Below are positions 24,977-32,337 of a stretch of 64,000 nt of DNA, in pieces. The notes beneath the pieces were generated by a model. The model was not told where the DNA came from. It made no database searches and saw nothing but the letters and a program-made list of their open reading frames with translations. This DNA is from an uncultured Muribaculaceae bacterium (GTDB lineage: Bacteria > Bacteroidota > Bacteroidia > Bacteroidales > Muribaculaceae): positions 53,273 to 117,272 of the forward strand of contig CAJUJB010000002.1 in the NCBI GenBank assembly GCA_910586595.1. The letters run 5' to 3'. How positions within the stretch are numbered: position 1 is the first letter of the stretch; every line of letters starts with the position of its first letter. The position numbers and the translations under genes are program-made.

Positions 24977-25635
24977 ATCTTCCATTTCTCAAGGTTATAG
25001 GCACTCTCCCAGAACATCCATTCCATCTTGGTGGCGAGCACGAAGACTTCTGCCATCCGGCGGCGCAACTCAGGCGACGCCTTCGCAGCCAGCCGGTCGC
25101 ACATCTCAATGGCCCGGCGGGTACTCTCGTCGAAACCGGGATATGAATATGTATCGATCCAGGCCTGGTATGGATTTGGCTTGGTGGCAGAGGCGGCAAT
25201 CGCCATTCCTACCTTGTAGTACACCCAGAAACACGGCAGGATAGAGGCAGCCTGAACCTCAACGGGTGCCGAGACCTGCGAGGCAAGTATTGAGGTATAG
25301 AGCAGGCACGAAGGCGAGGGCCCCTCTGTAGCGGAGTTGCCATATCGCGAGAGATAATCGGCATGCATGGCATTCTCCACAGCCACGCAATCGTCGGCGA
25401 AGGTCAGGAAGGTCTCGGTAATCTCGCGGTCGTCGGCCCGTGAAGCAATCGACGCCAGCATGCGGCAATAAGTCTTCAAGTAGATTGCATCCTGCGAGAG
25501 ATAGAAAATAAATTTCTCCATGGGGAGAGTACCTGCCGCGAGTTCTACAACGAATGGCAGGCGTGTTATAGCTTCATAGACAGGGCGCGCGGCTTCCCAA
25601 GCCTCATCGCTCCATTTATAGTCTGTCATGGTCAT
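24973..25635 (-). CDS. tenA: TenA-family thiaminase II / aminopyrimidine aminohydrolase
   Basis: A 220-residue all-helical protein of the TenA/HO fold. Known members hydrolyse aminopyrimidine breakdown products of thiamine to HMP, and some cleave thiamine itself. Visible features are the N-terminal LPFVVELAAGTLPMEKFIFY, YLSQDAIYLKTYCR, the cysteine-bearing PSCLLYTSILASQVS (family active-site Cys region) and the C-terminal EMCDRLAAKASPELRRRMAE with FWESAYNLEKW. It overlaps thiF and thiD by ATGA at both ends. In an operon without thiC it is the obvious local source of the pyrimidine moiety. Confidence 0.9.
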   Translation of the reverse strand: MTMTDYKWSDEAWEAARPVYEAITRLPFVVELAAGTLPMEKFIFYLSQDAIYLKTYCRMLASIASRADDREITETFLTFADDCVAVENAMHADYLSRYGNSATEGPSPSCLLYTSILASQVSAPVEVQAASILPCFWVYYKVGMAIAASATKPNPYQAWIDTYSYPGFDESTRRAIEMCDRLAAKASPELRRRMAEVFVLATKMEWMFWESAYNLEKWKI

Positions 25636-26330
25636 ATTTCTGTAATTGAAGTGTGCATCGTAAGTAAATCTAAAGTCAACAGGCGCCCGTCAAGGCACTC
25701 CCCGAAGCCTGCAATAAGCTTGATGGCTTCGGCTGCCTGCATGGCGCCTATGATTCCCGGTAATGCCCCGAGGACGCCACTCGTCTTCCGTGGTGCGCCC
25801 TCCAGAGCCTCCCGGTCGGGATAAAGATCGGCATAGCGCGTGCCACATCGACCGTTGAATATGGCCACTTCTCCGGCAAACTCACCTATGGCACCGTGAA
25901 CCAGCGGAACACCGGCCTCATGGCAGGCATCGTCGAGGGCATAGCGCACAGCGAAATTATCGGTGCAGTCGAGCACTACATCGTAGCCAGTCACCACGGT
26001 GGCCGCATTGCACGCTGTGACGGGTTCACTGACGGGTATCAGCTTTATGCTGCTGTTGAGGTCGGCGAGACGCCTCACAGCCATATCGGCTTTAGGCATA
26101 CCTAAAGAACCTTCGCCGTACAGCACCTGGCGCTGGAGATTGGAAAGGCTGACCACATCAGGGTCGCAGAGCCCTATCGTGCCCACTCCGGCACCGGCAA
26201 GATAGACGGCTGCCGCCGAACCAAGGCCACCGACGCCTACCACAAGCACCTTTGCCTCCGAGAGACGGCGCTGACCCTCCTCGCCTATTTCGGCGAGCAT
26301 GGTCTGACGAGAATATCTGTCGGTATCCAT
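25632..26330 (-). CDS. thiF: ThiF/MoeB/HesA-family sulfur carrier adenylyltransferase
   Basis: A 232-residue E1-like enzyme that adenylates the C-terminal glycine of ThiS. ATG 26330 (MDTDRYSRQTMLAEIGEEGQ) lies 1 nt after the thiH stop; a longer frame would overlap thiH. It has the nucleotide-binding VLVVGVGGLGSAAAVYLAGA, the conserved LQRQVLYGEGSLGMPKADMA and DCTDNFAVRYALDDAC. The paired zinc cysteines of E. coli ThiF are not evident: the region reads CGTRYADLYPDRE and APRKTSGVLGALPG. It may be a zinc-free form, common among Bacteroidetes homologues, as far as I recall. Confidence 0.88.
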   Translation of the reverse strand: MDTDRYSRQTMLAEIGEEGQRRLSEAKVLVVGVGGLGSAAAVYLAGAGVGTIGLCDPDVVSLSNLQRQVLYGEGSLGMPKADMAVRRLADLNSSIKLIPVSEPVTACNAATVVTGYDVVLDCTDNFAVRYALDDACHEAGVPLVHGAIGEFAGEVAIFNGRCGTRYADLYPDREALEGAPRKTSGVLGALPGIIGAMQAAEAIKLIAGFGECLDGRLLTLDLLTMHTSITEI

Positions 26331-26331
26331 A

Positions 26332-27441
26332 TCAGTCGAAAATTTTATCCCAGTCTTTCCATACCACCTCGTACCCGACGCCACGTATAGCATCGGCCAC
26401 CTCGGCAGGCGTACGCTCGTCGCTCACGGCAAACTGCTCGAGGGCCTGAGGATAAGTACGGTAGCCTCCCGGTTCGGTCTTCGAACCGGCGCTCATTGAC
26501 GTTGCACCAAGTGTGGCGATATGGTTGCGGAAGTCGGGGCGCTCACGCGTCGACACAGATATGTCAACATCATTGTCAAAGAGGCGGAACGCGAAGGTAA
26601 GTTGAGCCAGCTCGCGGTCGCTCATCACCACATTAGGCTGGAAATGACCCTCCGATGGACGCATACGCGGGAAATTGACGCTGTAGCGCGTCTGCCAGTA
26701 ATGCTTGCGGAGATAGAGAAGGTGGCGGGCCATCATGGTCACGTCGGTACGCCAGTCTTCGAGGCCGATAAGAACCCCTAAGCCAATCTTATGCACACCG
26801 GCCTGACCCATGCGGTCGAATCCGTTGACACGCCATTCAAAATTCGACTTCATGCCGGCAGGATGGTATTTACGGTAGTTCTCGCGGTGGTAAGTCTCCT
26901 GGAAACACACCACACCGTTGAGCCCACTGCGGGTGAGGCGAGCGTAATCCTCGGTCGGAAGTGGCATCACCTCCATGGTAAGATTGCTGAAATACGGGCG
27001 GCACACACGCAGAGCCTCCTCTATATAATCCGTTCCGGCGGCCCGCGGATTCTCACCCGTGACTATCAGCAGATTCTCGAAGGGGCCGAGCGCACGTATA
27101 GCCTCACACTCGTCTTTTATCTGGGCCGGGGTGAGAATTACACGGTCGAAGTTGTTGTGCCGGTTGAAGCCGCAGTACACACACGAGTTGGTGCAAGAGT
27201 TGGTGATATACATGGGTATGTACATCGAGATTGTCTTACCGAATCGCTTCTGCGTGAGTTGTCGGCTACGCGCAGCCATCTGCTCGAGATAGGGTGCGGC
27301 TGCCGGCGATATGAGCGCCATGAAGTCGTCGACAGTAAGACGTTCTTTGCGTAACGCCCTCTCCACATCGGCGGCTGTGCGGGAGGAAATGAACGCCGTC
27401 GTATCCTCCCAGCTGTATTTTGCCAGTTCGTCTGAAAACAT
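26332..27441 (-). CDS. thiH: 2-iminoacetate synthase (tyrosine lyase)
   Basis: A 369-residue radical SAM enzyme cleaving tyrosine to dehydroglycine and p-cresol for thiazole formation under anaerobic conditions. The iron-sulfur motif is CTNSCVYCGF. Other family segments are FDRVILTPAQIKDECEAIR, VTGENPRAAG, VYQETYHRE-like VCFQETYHRENYRKYHP, GLGVLIGLEDWR and NFPRMRPSEG. ATG 27441 was chosen because AGGAAG lies just upstream and homologues begin MFxDEL; a TTG at 27456 would give a 4-nt overlap with thiG. Use of ThiH rather than glycine oxidase fits an anaerobe. Confidence 0.93.
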   Translation of the reverse strand: MFSDELAKYSWEDTTAFISSRTAADVERALRKERLTVDDFMALISPAAAPYLEQMAARSRQLTQKRFGKTISMYIPMYITNSCTNSCVYCGFNRHNNFDRVILTPAQIKDECEAIRALGPFENLLIVTGENPRAAGTDYIEEALRVCRPYFSNLTMEVMPLPTEDYARLTRSGLNGVVCFQETYHRENYRKYHPAGMKSNFEWRVNGFDRMGQAGVHKIGLGVLIGLEDWRTDVTMMARHLLYLRKHYWQTRYSVNFPRMRPSEGHFQPNVVMSDRELAQLTFAFRLFDNDVDISVSTRERPDFRNHIATLGATSMSAGSKTEPGGYRTYPQALEQFAVSDERTPAEVADAIRGVGYEVVWKDWDKIFD

Positions 27442-27452
27442 GTCTTCCTGAT

Positions 27453-28223
27453 TCAATCGTCAAGGAAAGAAGTGAGCGGGCTGCTTGCCTGCGCGTGACG
27501 GCACACTCCGCCGAGACCTGCCTCGTAAGCTTTTCGGCCGGCAATGACACCTAAGCGGAAGGCATCAGCCATAGCCACCGGATCGCCGGCGACGGCAATG
27601 GCCGTATTGACCAGCACGGCATCAGCACCCATCTCCATGGCTTCAGCAGCATGAGAAGGCGCACCGAGCCCGGCATCTACAACCACGGGCACATTACTTT
27701 CCTCAATGATAATCGACAACAGCTCGCGTGTGACAAGACCTTTGTTTGTACCGATAGGGGCACCGAGAGGCATCACAGCAGCCGAGCCTACATCTTCGAG
27801 GCGCTTACACAGCACAGGGTCGGCCTGAATATAGGGCAGGACTATAAAACCGTCTTTAGCGAGTTCTTCTGTGGCCTTAAGTGTCTCCACCGGATCAGGG
27901 AAAAGATATTTAGGGTCGGGATGTATCTCAAGTTTTATAAAGTTGGTGCCGAAAGCCTCCCGCGCGAGCTGCGCGGCCAGCACTGCCTCGGCGGCATTCC
28001 GCACGCCCGATGTGTTGGGAAGTAATTGTATGTTATCGGCCACGATATGACGCAGGAGATCGTCATCTCGGTCGGTCATGTCGACGCGCTTCATGGCGAC
28101 TGTCACCATTTCTGTACCAGAGGCCTTGATGGCAGCCTCCATAAGGGCGTTGGACTGGAATTTACCTGTACCAACAAACAGACGCGAGCCGAAACTGCGT
28201 CCTCCAATAATAAGTTCGCTCAT
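27453..28223 (-). CDS. thiG: Thiazole synthase
   Basis: A 256-residue TIM-barrel enzyme joining deoxyxylulose phosphate, dehydroglycine and ThiS thiocarboxylate to the thiazole phosphate. MSELIIGGRSFGSRLFVGTG begins at ATG 28223. The upstream in-frame extension is arginine- and cysteine-rich and non-coding in character. Catalytic Lys lies in VTVAMKRVDM; phosphate-binding and core motifs are LLPNTSGVRNAAEAV, KLEIHPDPKYLFPD, PLGAPIGTNKG, VVDAGLGAPSHAAEAMEMGA and VLVNTAIAVAGDPVAMA. It overlaps the ThiE fusion gene by 4 nt. Confidence 0.96.
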   Translation of the reverse strand: MSELIIGGRSFGSRLFVGTGKFQSNALMEAAIKASGTEMVTVAMKRVDMTDRDDDLLRHIVADNIQLLPNTSGVRNAAEAVLAAQLAREAFGTNFIKLEIHPDPKYLFPDPVETLKATEELAKDGFIVLPYIQADPVLCKRLEDVGSAAVMPLGAPIGTNKGLVTRELLSIIIEESNVPVVVDAGLGAPSHAAEAMEMGADAVLVNTAIAVAGDPVAMADAFRLGVIAGRKAYEAGLGGVCRHAQASSPLTSFLDD

Positions 28224-29404
28224 AGTATATGATTGATTAGATTCATGAATTTTTCCGCAGCCTCCACGGGATGTGGTGCGGCTGCGATTGCTCCCGACAC
28301 AGCCACACCCTGCACACCTGCCTGAGCAAGCGGAGCGATGTCGGCTGGAGTGATGCCGCCAATGGCGACTATAGGCAAGGAAATATTGCCGCGTCGACAT
28401 TCTGTGGCGATGGCCCGGTAACCATCGTAGCCGAGCACGGGGCTGAGATTCTTTTTAGTCGTGGTGAAACGCAGAGGCCCGAGGCCAATGTAATCGGCGC
28501 CTGCATCATAAGCCCTGCGGATGTCGGCAAAAGTATTGGCCGTCGCCCCTACGATATAGCCCGGGCCGAGCAGACGCCGTGCCTGATCGACCGGCATGTC
28601 ATTGCGGCCAAGATGGACACCATGGGCGCCAACAGCCTCCACAAGATCGACCCGGTCGTCGAGGAGGAACACAGCCTCATAACGGCGGCATAATTCCCCG
28701 ACAGGCTTGGCAACCTCCAGAAGCATGCGCGTCGGAGCATCCTTCATACGGAGTTGTACCCAGCGGGAGCCTCCTTCGAGGGCGGCGCGGACACCGGCTA
28801 CAGTTGACTCTTCAGGATGGGCCGCATCGACTGCCTGGGTAATGTACTGCAGGCGGAATTTGCTATGATCGACAGGTTGCCAGGCCGCTCCGAGCAGAGC
28901 CGCGCCACCGAAACCGAGGCTCCTCAAAGTGTTGAAATGAGATCCGTCAACTCCGCCCAAGGCAATGACGCGCGGAGTGATCAGCCCGGCAGAGGCGGCC
29001 TCCTCAAGTGCATTTATTGTGAATGAAGATGTATAGCCCGGCTTGCTGATACTGTCGAAGACCGGGCTAAGGAAGAGATAGTCGGCGTCGGGGAAACGAC
29101 GCAGCTCATCCAAGGAATGGCAAGAGCGGCTGACTCGGCCTGCGAATCCCCGGGGAACATCGGGCTCACGTGAGTTGAGATGCACACCTCCGAGGCCATA
29201 TTCCACGGCGAGCCAAAGATGGTCGTGCAAGGCAAGCCTAAGGCGGTATTTCTCCGGAATCGCCTCAATCAAGGCCCTCATTGCCTCTTCACGGGCGCCT
29301 GGCTTACGGATATGCACATAGAAGGCTCCATCATCGAGCATACGCACGATGTACGCCGCCTCTCCTTCAAAGAAGTCGGGGCGCGTGATGACTATGCGCT
29401 TCAT
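28220..29404 (-). CDS. thiE: Fused TenI-like and thiamine phosphate synthase (ThiE) protein
   Basis: A 394-residue protein made of two homologous TIM-barrel domains. Residues 1-185 resemble TenI/ThiE-like thiazole tautomerase (LALHDHLWLAVEYGLGGVHL, YLFLSPVFDSISKPGYT) but lack the QxRxK substrate motif. Residues 186-394 are a full ThiE with VQLRMKDAP, VFLLDDRVDLVEAVGAHGVH, VGATANTFADIRRAYDAGAD and VAIGGITPADI. It should couple HMP-PP with thiazole phosphate, and the first half may aromatise the ThiG product. In related genomes these are usually two genes. It overlaps thiS and thiG by 4 nt. Confidence 0.9.
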   Translation of the reverse strand: MKRIVITRPDFFEGEAAYIVRMLDDGAFYVHIRKPGAREEAMRALIEAIPEKYRLRLALHDHLWLAVEYGLGGVHLNSREPDVPRGFAGRVSRSCHSLDELRRFPDADYLFLSPVFDSISKPGYTSSFTINALEEAASAGLITPRVIALGGVDGSHFNTLRSLGFGGAALLGAAWQPVDHSKFRLQYITQAVDAAHPEESTVAGVRAALEGGSRWVQLRMKDAPTRMLLEVAKPVGELCRRYEAVFLLDDRVDLVEAVGAHGVHLGRNDMPVDQARRLLGPGYIVGATANTFADIRRAYDAGADYIGLGPLRFTTTKKNLSPVLGYDGYRAIATECRRGNISLPIVAIGGITPADIAPLAQAGVQGVAVSGAIAAAPHPVEAAEKFMNLINHIL

Positions 29405-29601
29405 CCTCCGCAGACAGCCTTTATTACCACAATCTCTGTGCCGTCGGTCAGCACCGTCGACGCCCGGTCGGCTTTGCGCACGACCTTGTTTCCTATAGCC
29501 ACGGCAAAGCCCGGCCCGTCGAGCCCAAGGGCAGCGAGCACATCGGCGAGAGTGGCTCCGTCGGCCACCTCATGTTCCTGATGATTGATGTTGATTTTCA
29601 T
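29401..29601 (-). CDS. thiS: Sulfur carrier protein ThiS
   Basis: A 66-residue ubiquitin-fold carrier ending in the required Gly-Gly (VIKAVCGG). The N-terminal MKININHQEHEVADGATLAD and central GFAVAIGNKVVRKADRASTV are typical. ThiF adenylates its C-terminus, which then becomes a thiocarboxylate donating sulfur to ThiG. It is the first gene of the thiamine operon. Its ATG lies one base after a 9-bp stem at the end of the TPP riboswitch leader, so its translation is probably the direct target of riboswitch control. Confidence 0.94.
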   Translation of the reverse strand: MKININHQEHEVADGATLADVLAALGLDGPGFAVAIGNKVVRKADRASTVLTDGTEIVVIKAVCGG

Positions 29602-29602
29602 A

Positions 29603-29729
29603 GCAGTCGCGTTTTAGTTGTATAAATGGATACAAGGGGAGCGCGACTGCGCCAACAAGTCCTTCCGGCGGTACGAACCGCTTCAAGTTCAAGGGTATGA
29701 TCTCAGCCCGCAGGGGCACCCCTCTTGTT
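29603..29729 (-). ncRNA. TPP riboswitch with start-adjacent hairpin
   Basis: Read on the minus strand, the leader has the THI-box landmarks in order: P1 arm CTTGTT (29729-29724), GGGGTGCC, the GGCTGAGATCATACCC core (about 29708-29693), TTGAACTTGA, a variable stem and the closing P1 arm AACAAG (29659-29654). An expression-platform hairpin with 9-bp perfect arms (29650-29642 and 29611-29603) follows and ends 1 nt before the thiS ATG. There is no T-run, so regulation is probably at translation initiation. It should repress thiS and the coupled genes when thiamine pyrophosphate binds. Confidence 0.93.
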
Positions 29730-29736
29730 CATGCTG

Positions 29737-29768
29737 CAAATGTAAGTAAAATAATCGGAGTGAGCAAA
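29737..29768 (-). promoter_or_regulatory. Promoter of the thiamine operon
   Basis: Minus-strand TTTG (29768-29765), a 20-nt spacer and TACATTTG (29744-29737) precede the riboswitch by a few bases. The element abuts the stop codon of the radical SAM gene. Confidence 0.75.
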
Positions 29769-30548
29769 TCAACCGCTTACCTGCACCTTAAGGCCGGTCT
29801 CGGCAGTGATGCGCGCGGCGATGGCATCCAGCTCAGGTCTGGGCACACGGCGCAGATTGACTTCCGGTGTAGGGCGGTCGAGGGTATATATCATCACCTC
29901 CGACGGATTTATCCGGCGGTATGCGTCGATGAGGGCGCTTACCTCAGCTTCGGTAGTATTGTCGACCGGCTTCCCGTCGTGTTCCCCGCGGCAGAGCATG
30001 GTCTGAACAATGGCGCCTTTGCCAAATCCGGCAATCTGCTCTATAACGCGATTGAGGTCGTAGCCAGCCGCCGGACGGTCGATCTGGCGCACGGTGGCAT
30101 CGATAGCACTGTCGAGTTTCAGTATGTTATTGTCAACCTTAGCCAAGGCCTCTGCCACGGCAGGGCGGCCGAGGCGGGTTGCATTCGACAGCACACTTAT
30201 CTTCACATCGGGGAAGTACTTGTCGCGCAAGGCGATGGTGTCGTCGATCACGCCACCGAAGTCGGGGTGCAGGGTGGGCTCGCCATTACCGGAAAAGGTA
30301 ATCACATCGAGGGGCTCGCCGGCGTCTTTCATCGCGGCGAGTTTGGTCTCGAGCAGCCGGGCTACCTGAGCCCGTGGAGGCAACCCGGTCGAGCCCGGCC
30401 CCTGGGCATTATAACCGGCCTCGCAGTAGAGGCAATCGAATGAGCAGATTTTACCGTCGTTCGGCATCAGATTGATTCCGAGCGAAGTGCCAAGGCGGCG
30501 CGAATGCACCGGGCCGAATATTGTGCTGTGAAACAGAACTGTCTGCAT
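29769..30548 (-). CDS. Radical SAM protein (COG0731-like)
   Basis: A 259-residue radical SAM enzyme. The iron-sulfur cluster motif is CSFDCLYCE in the segment MPNDGKICSFDCLYCEAGYN, and the SAM-binding FSGNGEPTLHPDF follows about 60 residues later. The N-terminus STIFGPVHSRRLGTSLGINL is characteristic of COG0731-type Fe-S oxidoreductases found throughout Bacteroidetes. The substrate is unknown; relatives are linked to tRNA wybutosine-like chemistry, but that is not demonstrated for this group. It follows the permease gene by 7 nt on the same strand and precedes the thiamine operon, which has its own promoter. Confidence 0.75.
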   Translation of the reverse strand: MQTVLFHSTIFGPVHSRRLGTSLGINLMPNDGKICSFDCLYCEAGYNAQGPGSTGLPPRAQVARLLETKLAAMKDAGEPLDVITFSGNGEPTLHPDFGGVIDDTIALRDKYFPDVKISVLSNATRLGRPAVAEALAKVDNNILKLDSAIDATVRQIDRPAAGYDLNRVIEQIAGFGKGAIVQTMLCRGEHDGKPVDNTTEAEVSALIDAYRRINPSEVMIYTLDRPTPEVNLRRVPRPELDAIAARITAETGLKVQVSG

Positions 30549-30555
30549 ATTATAG

Positions 30556-31782
30556 TCAGGATATTTTGCGAGTGAAGATGCGAGAGATAAGGCCGATCAC
30601 CCCTCCGGTAACGGCCACAGCCAGCAACACAGCCGCCACATCTGTCCACTCCACCACAACGGGATAGACATCTATAGTCAGAGCCGTAGGGTCGGCACCG
30701 AGCTTGATCAGCCCGAAATGCTGCTGGAGGAGAGAAAGGGCCACGCCGGCAATGACACCGGCAACGCCACCGAAGGCTGTTATGAGCCAGCCTTCGACAA
30801 TGAAGATGCCCTGCACAGCCTTGCGGGTGGCACCCATGGCGCGGAGTGTGGCCATATTGTCGCGTTTCTCAATTACCATAAGGCTGAGAGTCGACACTAT
30901 GTTGAAGGAAGCTATGATGAGGATGAATACCAGCATGAGGAAGGTGACCCACTTCTCGACGGCGATCATACGGAAGGTCTCCTCCTGCTGGCGGTCGCGC
31001 CCAAGCACATCGAAGTCGGGGCCGAGGCAGTCTGTCACAGCCCTTTCGAGCTGGTCGGCAGCAACTCCTGGCGCGCCTTTGATCTCCAGGGCCGAGGCCT
31101 CAGTGCCGCCATATTCAAGCAGAGTACGGATCTGATCGAGAGGCGCTAATACAAACTCGCCGTCATACTCGGGCTGATCGACACGGAACACCCCTGTCAC
31201 GGCCACACCAAGACTGCGATAGGCTGTGGAGGGATTTGCAGGATTGATGCGACCCATGCGCCGGGGCATATATATGTCGGCAAATGTATACGGCGATGGG
31301 CGTAAACCAGTGTTTATAGCAACTCCTACGGCCAGTTGGGCGCCGGCGATACTGTCAGGCAAGCCGTTGTCTTGGGCATATACCCCATCTATAATCAGGC
31401 GGTCGAGGTCAACCATAGCCGGGAGGCGCTCCGGGTCGACACCCTTCACAATCACGGGCATCTGCGCGTCGCCTGCAACCAGCAGAGCACGCTCCTGCAA
31501 CACCGGCATCGCAATCTCAACCTCCGGCAATGACTCAAGCGCTTGTGCGAGCGAGTCGGCGTGTGCGAAGGCCTTTCCCTCGCGTGGCAGAGCCTTCACA
31601 TCGGGGTCGATGGCCGAAAGGTGGGTGCGTGCCAGATCGGTGAAGCCGTTGAATACCGACAGCACCACAACGATGGCGGCAGTAGCCACGGCCACGCCTG
31701 CTATTGAGACAGAAGAGATGACGTTGACAACCCTATGCGACTTCTTCGCAAAGAGATACCGGAGCGCTATGCGGAAGATCAC
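30556..31782 (-). CDS. ABC transporter permease of the LolC/LolE (FtsX-like) family
   Basis: A 408-residue inner-membrane protein with four predicted helices: one near the N-terminus (SSVSIAGVAVATAAIVVVLS), then after a periplasmic domain of about 210 residues three more (WVTFLMLVFILIIASFNIVS, GIFIVEGWLITAFGGVAGVI and AAVLLAVAVTGGVIGLIS). The signature IEKRDNMATLRAMGATRKAV is typical of LolC/E and MacB-type permeases. It probably takes part in lipoprotein release from the inner membrane with a LolD ATPase encoded elsewhere. It overlaps rbfA by 4 nt (ATGA) and precedes the radical SAM gene. Confidence 0.85.
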   Translation of the reverse strand: MIFRIALRYLFAKKSHRVVNVISSVSIAGVAVATAAIVVVLSVFNGFTDLARTHLSAIDPDVKALPREGKAFAHADSLAQALESLPEVEIAMPVLQERALLVAGDAQMPVIVKGVDPERLPAMVDLDRLIIDGVYAQDNGLPDSIAGAQLAVGVAINTGLRPSPYTFADIYMPRRMGRINPANPSTAYRSLGVAVTGVFRVDQPEYDGEFVLAPLDQIRTLLEYGGTEASALEIKGAPGVAADQLERAVTDCLGPDFDVLGRDRQQEETFRMIAVEKWVTFLMLVFILIIASFNIVSTLSLMVIEKRDNMATLRAMGATRKAVQGIFIVEGWLITAFGGVAGVIAGVALSLLQQHFGLIKLGADPTALTIDVYPVVVEWTDVAAVLLAVAVTGGVIGLISRIFTRKIS

Positions 31783-32114
31783 TTCTCGAGCAGCGAGTCG
31801 ATGTTCGCGATGTAGTCGAGCGAATCGTCAAGATAGAACTGGAGTTCGGGCACCTTACGGAGCTGGAAACGCACCTTCTGTGCAAGCTCGTAGCGCACGG
31901 TCTTGGCCGAGGCATTGATACTCTCCATAATCTCCTGAGCCTTGTCGGACGGGAAAACCGAGAGATATGCTCGGGCTATCGAGAGGTCGGGCGACACGCG
32001 CACAGCGCTCACCGAAACGATTACACCATGAGTTTTAGCCGTCTGCTGACGGAATATTTCACTCAACTCCTTCTGGAGCAGACGCGATATTTTTGCTTGG
32101 CGGGTAGATTCCAT
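31779..32114 (-). CDS. rbfA: Ribosome-binding factor A
   Basis: A 111-residue KH-like protein required for late maturation of the 30S subunit and cold adaptation. Recognisable segments are TRQAKISRLLQKELSEIFRQ, VSVSAVRVSPDLSIARAYLS and VRFQLRKVPELQFYLDDSLD. Length is normal for RbfA. The gene starts the rbfA-permease-radical SAM operon, and its stop overlaps the permease start as ATGA. The leader contains a 6-bp GC hairpin (32140-32160) and a -7 element TAACTTTG at 32194-32187 on the minus strand. Confidence 0.93.
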   Translation of the reverse strand: MESTRQAKISRLLQKELSEIFRQQTAKTHGVIVSVSAVRVSPDLSIARAYLSVFPSDKAQEIMESINASAKTVRYELAQKVRFQLRKVPELQFYLDDSLDYIANIDSLLEK

Positions 32115-32139
32115 AATTAATGTCAGTTATGTGTTAGAG

Positions 32140-32160
32140 GCGCCCAAGGTCACCGGGCGC
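32140..32160 (-). promoter_or_regulatory. GC-rich hairpin in the rbfA leader
   Basis: Arms GCGCCC and GGGCGC are separated by 9 nt, within the leader between the -7 element (32187-32194) and the rbfA ATG at 32114. It could affect translation or RNA stability. No T-run follows. Confidence 0.35.
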
Positions 32161-32186
32161 ATACTTTATAAACACGTCATCAACGG

Positions 32187-32194
32187 CAAAGTTA
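32187..32194 (-). promoter_or_regulatory. Possible -7 element of the rbfA operon
   Basis: TAACTTTG on the minus strand, about 75 nt before rbfA. No matching -33 element was seen. Confidence 0.5.
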
Positions 32195-32302
32195 GCAAAA
32201 ATCTCACATCCGCGGCGCATGGAATGTGGAAATAATAAGCGATGGATGGGCGACAGACGATTGTTCAACAAGCATTCTACCCTATTTCTCACAAAAAATT
32301 AG

Positions 32303-32310
32303 TAACTTTG
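32303..32310 (+). promoter_or_regulatory. Possible -7 element of the YfhO-like gene
   Basis: TAACTTTG on the plus strand, 28 nt before ATG 32338. The -33 region is poor. Confidence 0.55.
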
Positions 32311-32337
32311 TCGGTTATTTGAAATCTAACGCATCAT

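Noticed and set aside
27453..28400. N-terminal extension of ThiG
   Set aside because: The added 59 residues are Arg/Cys/Ser-rich and lie inside the thiE fusion gene; homologues start at 28223.
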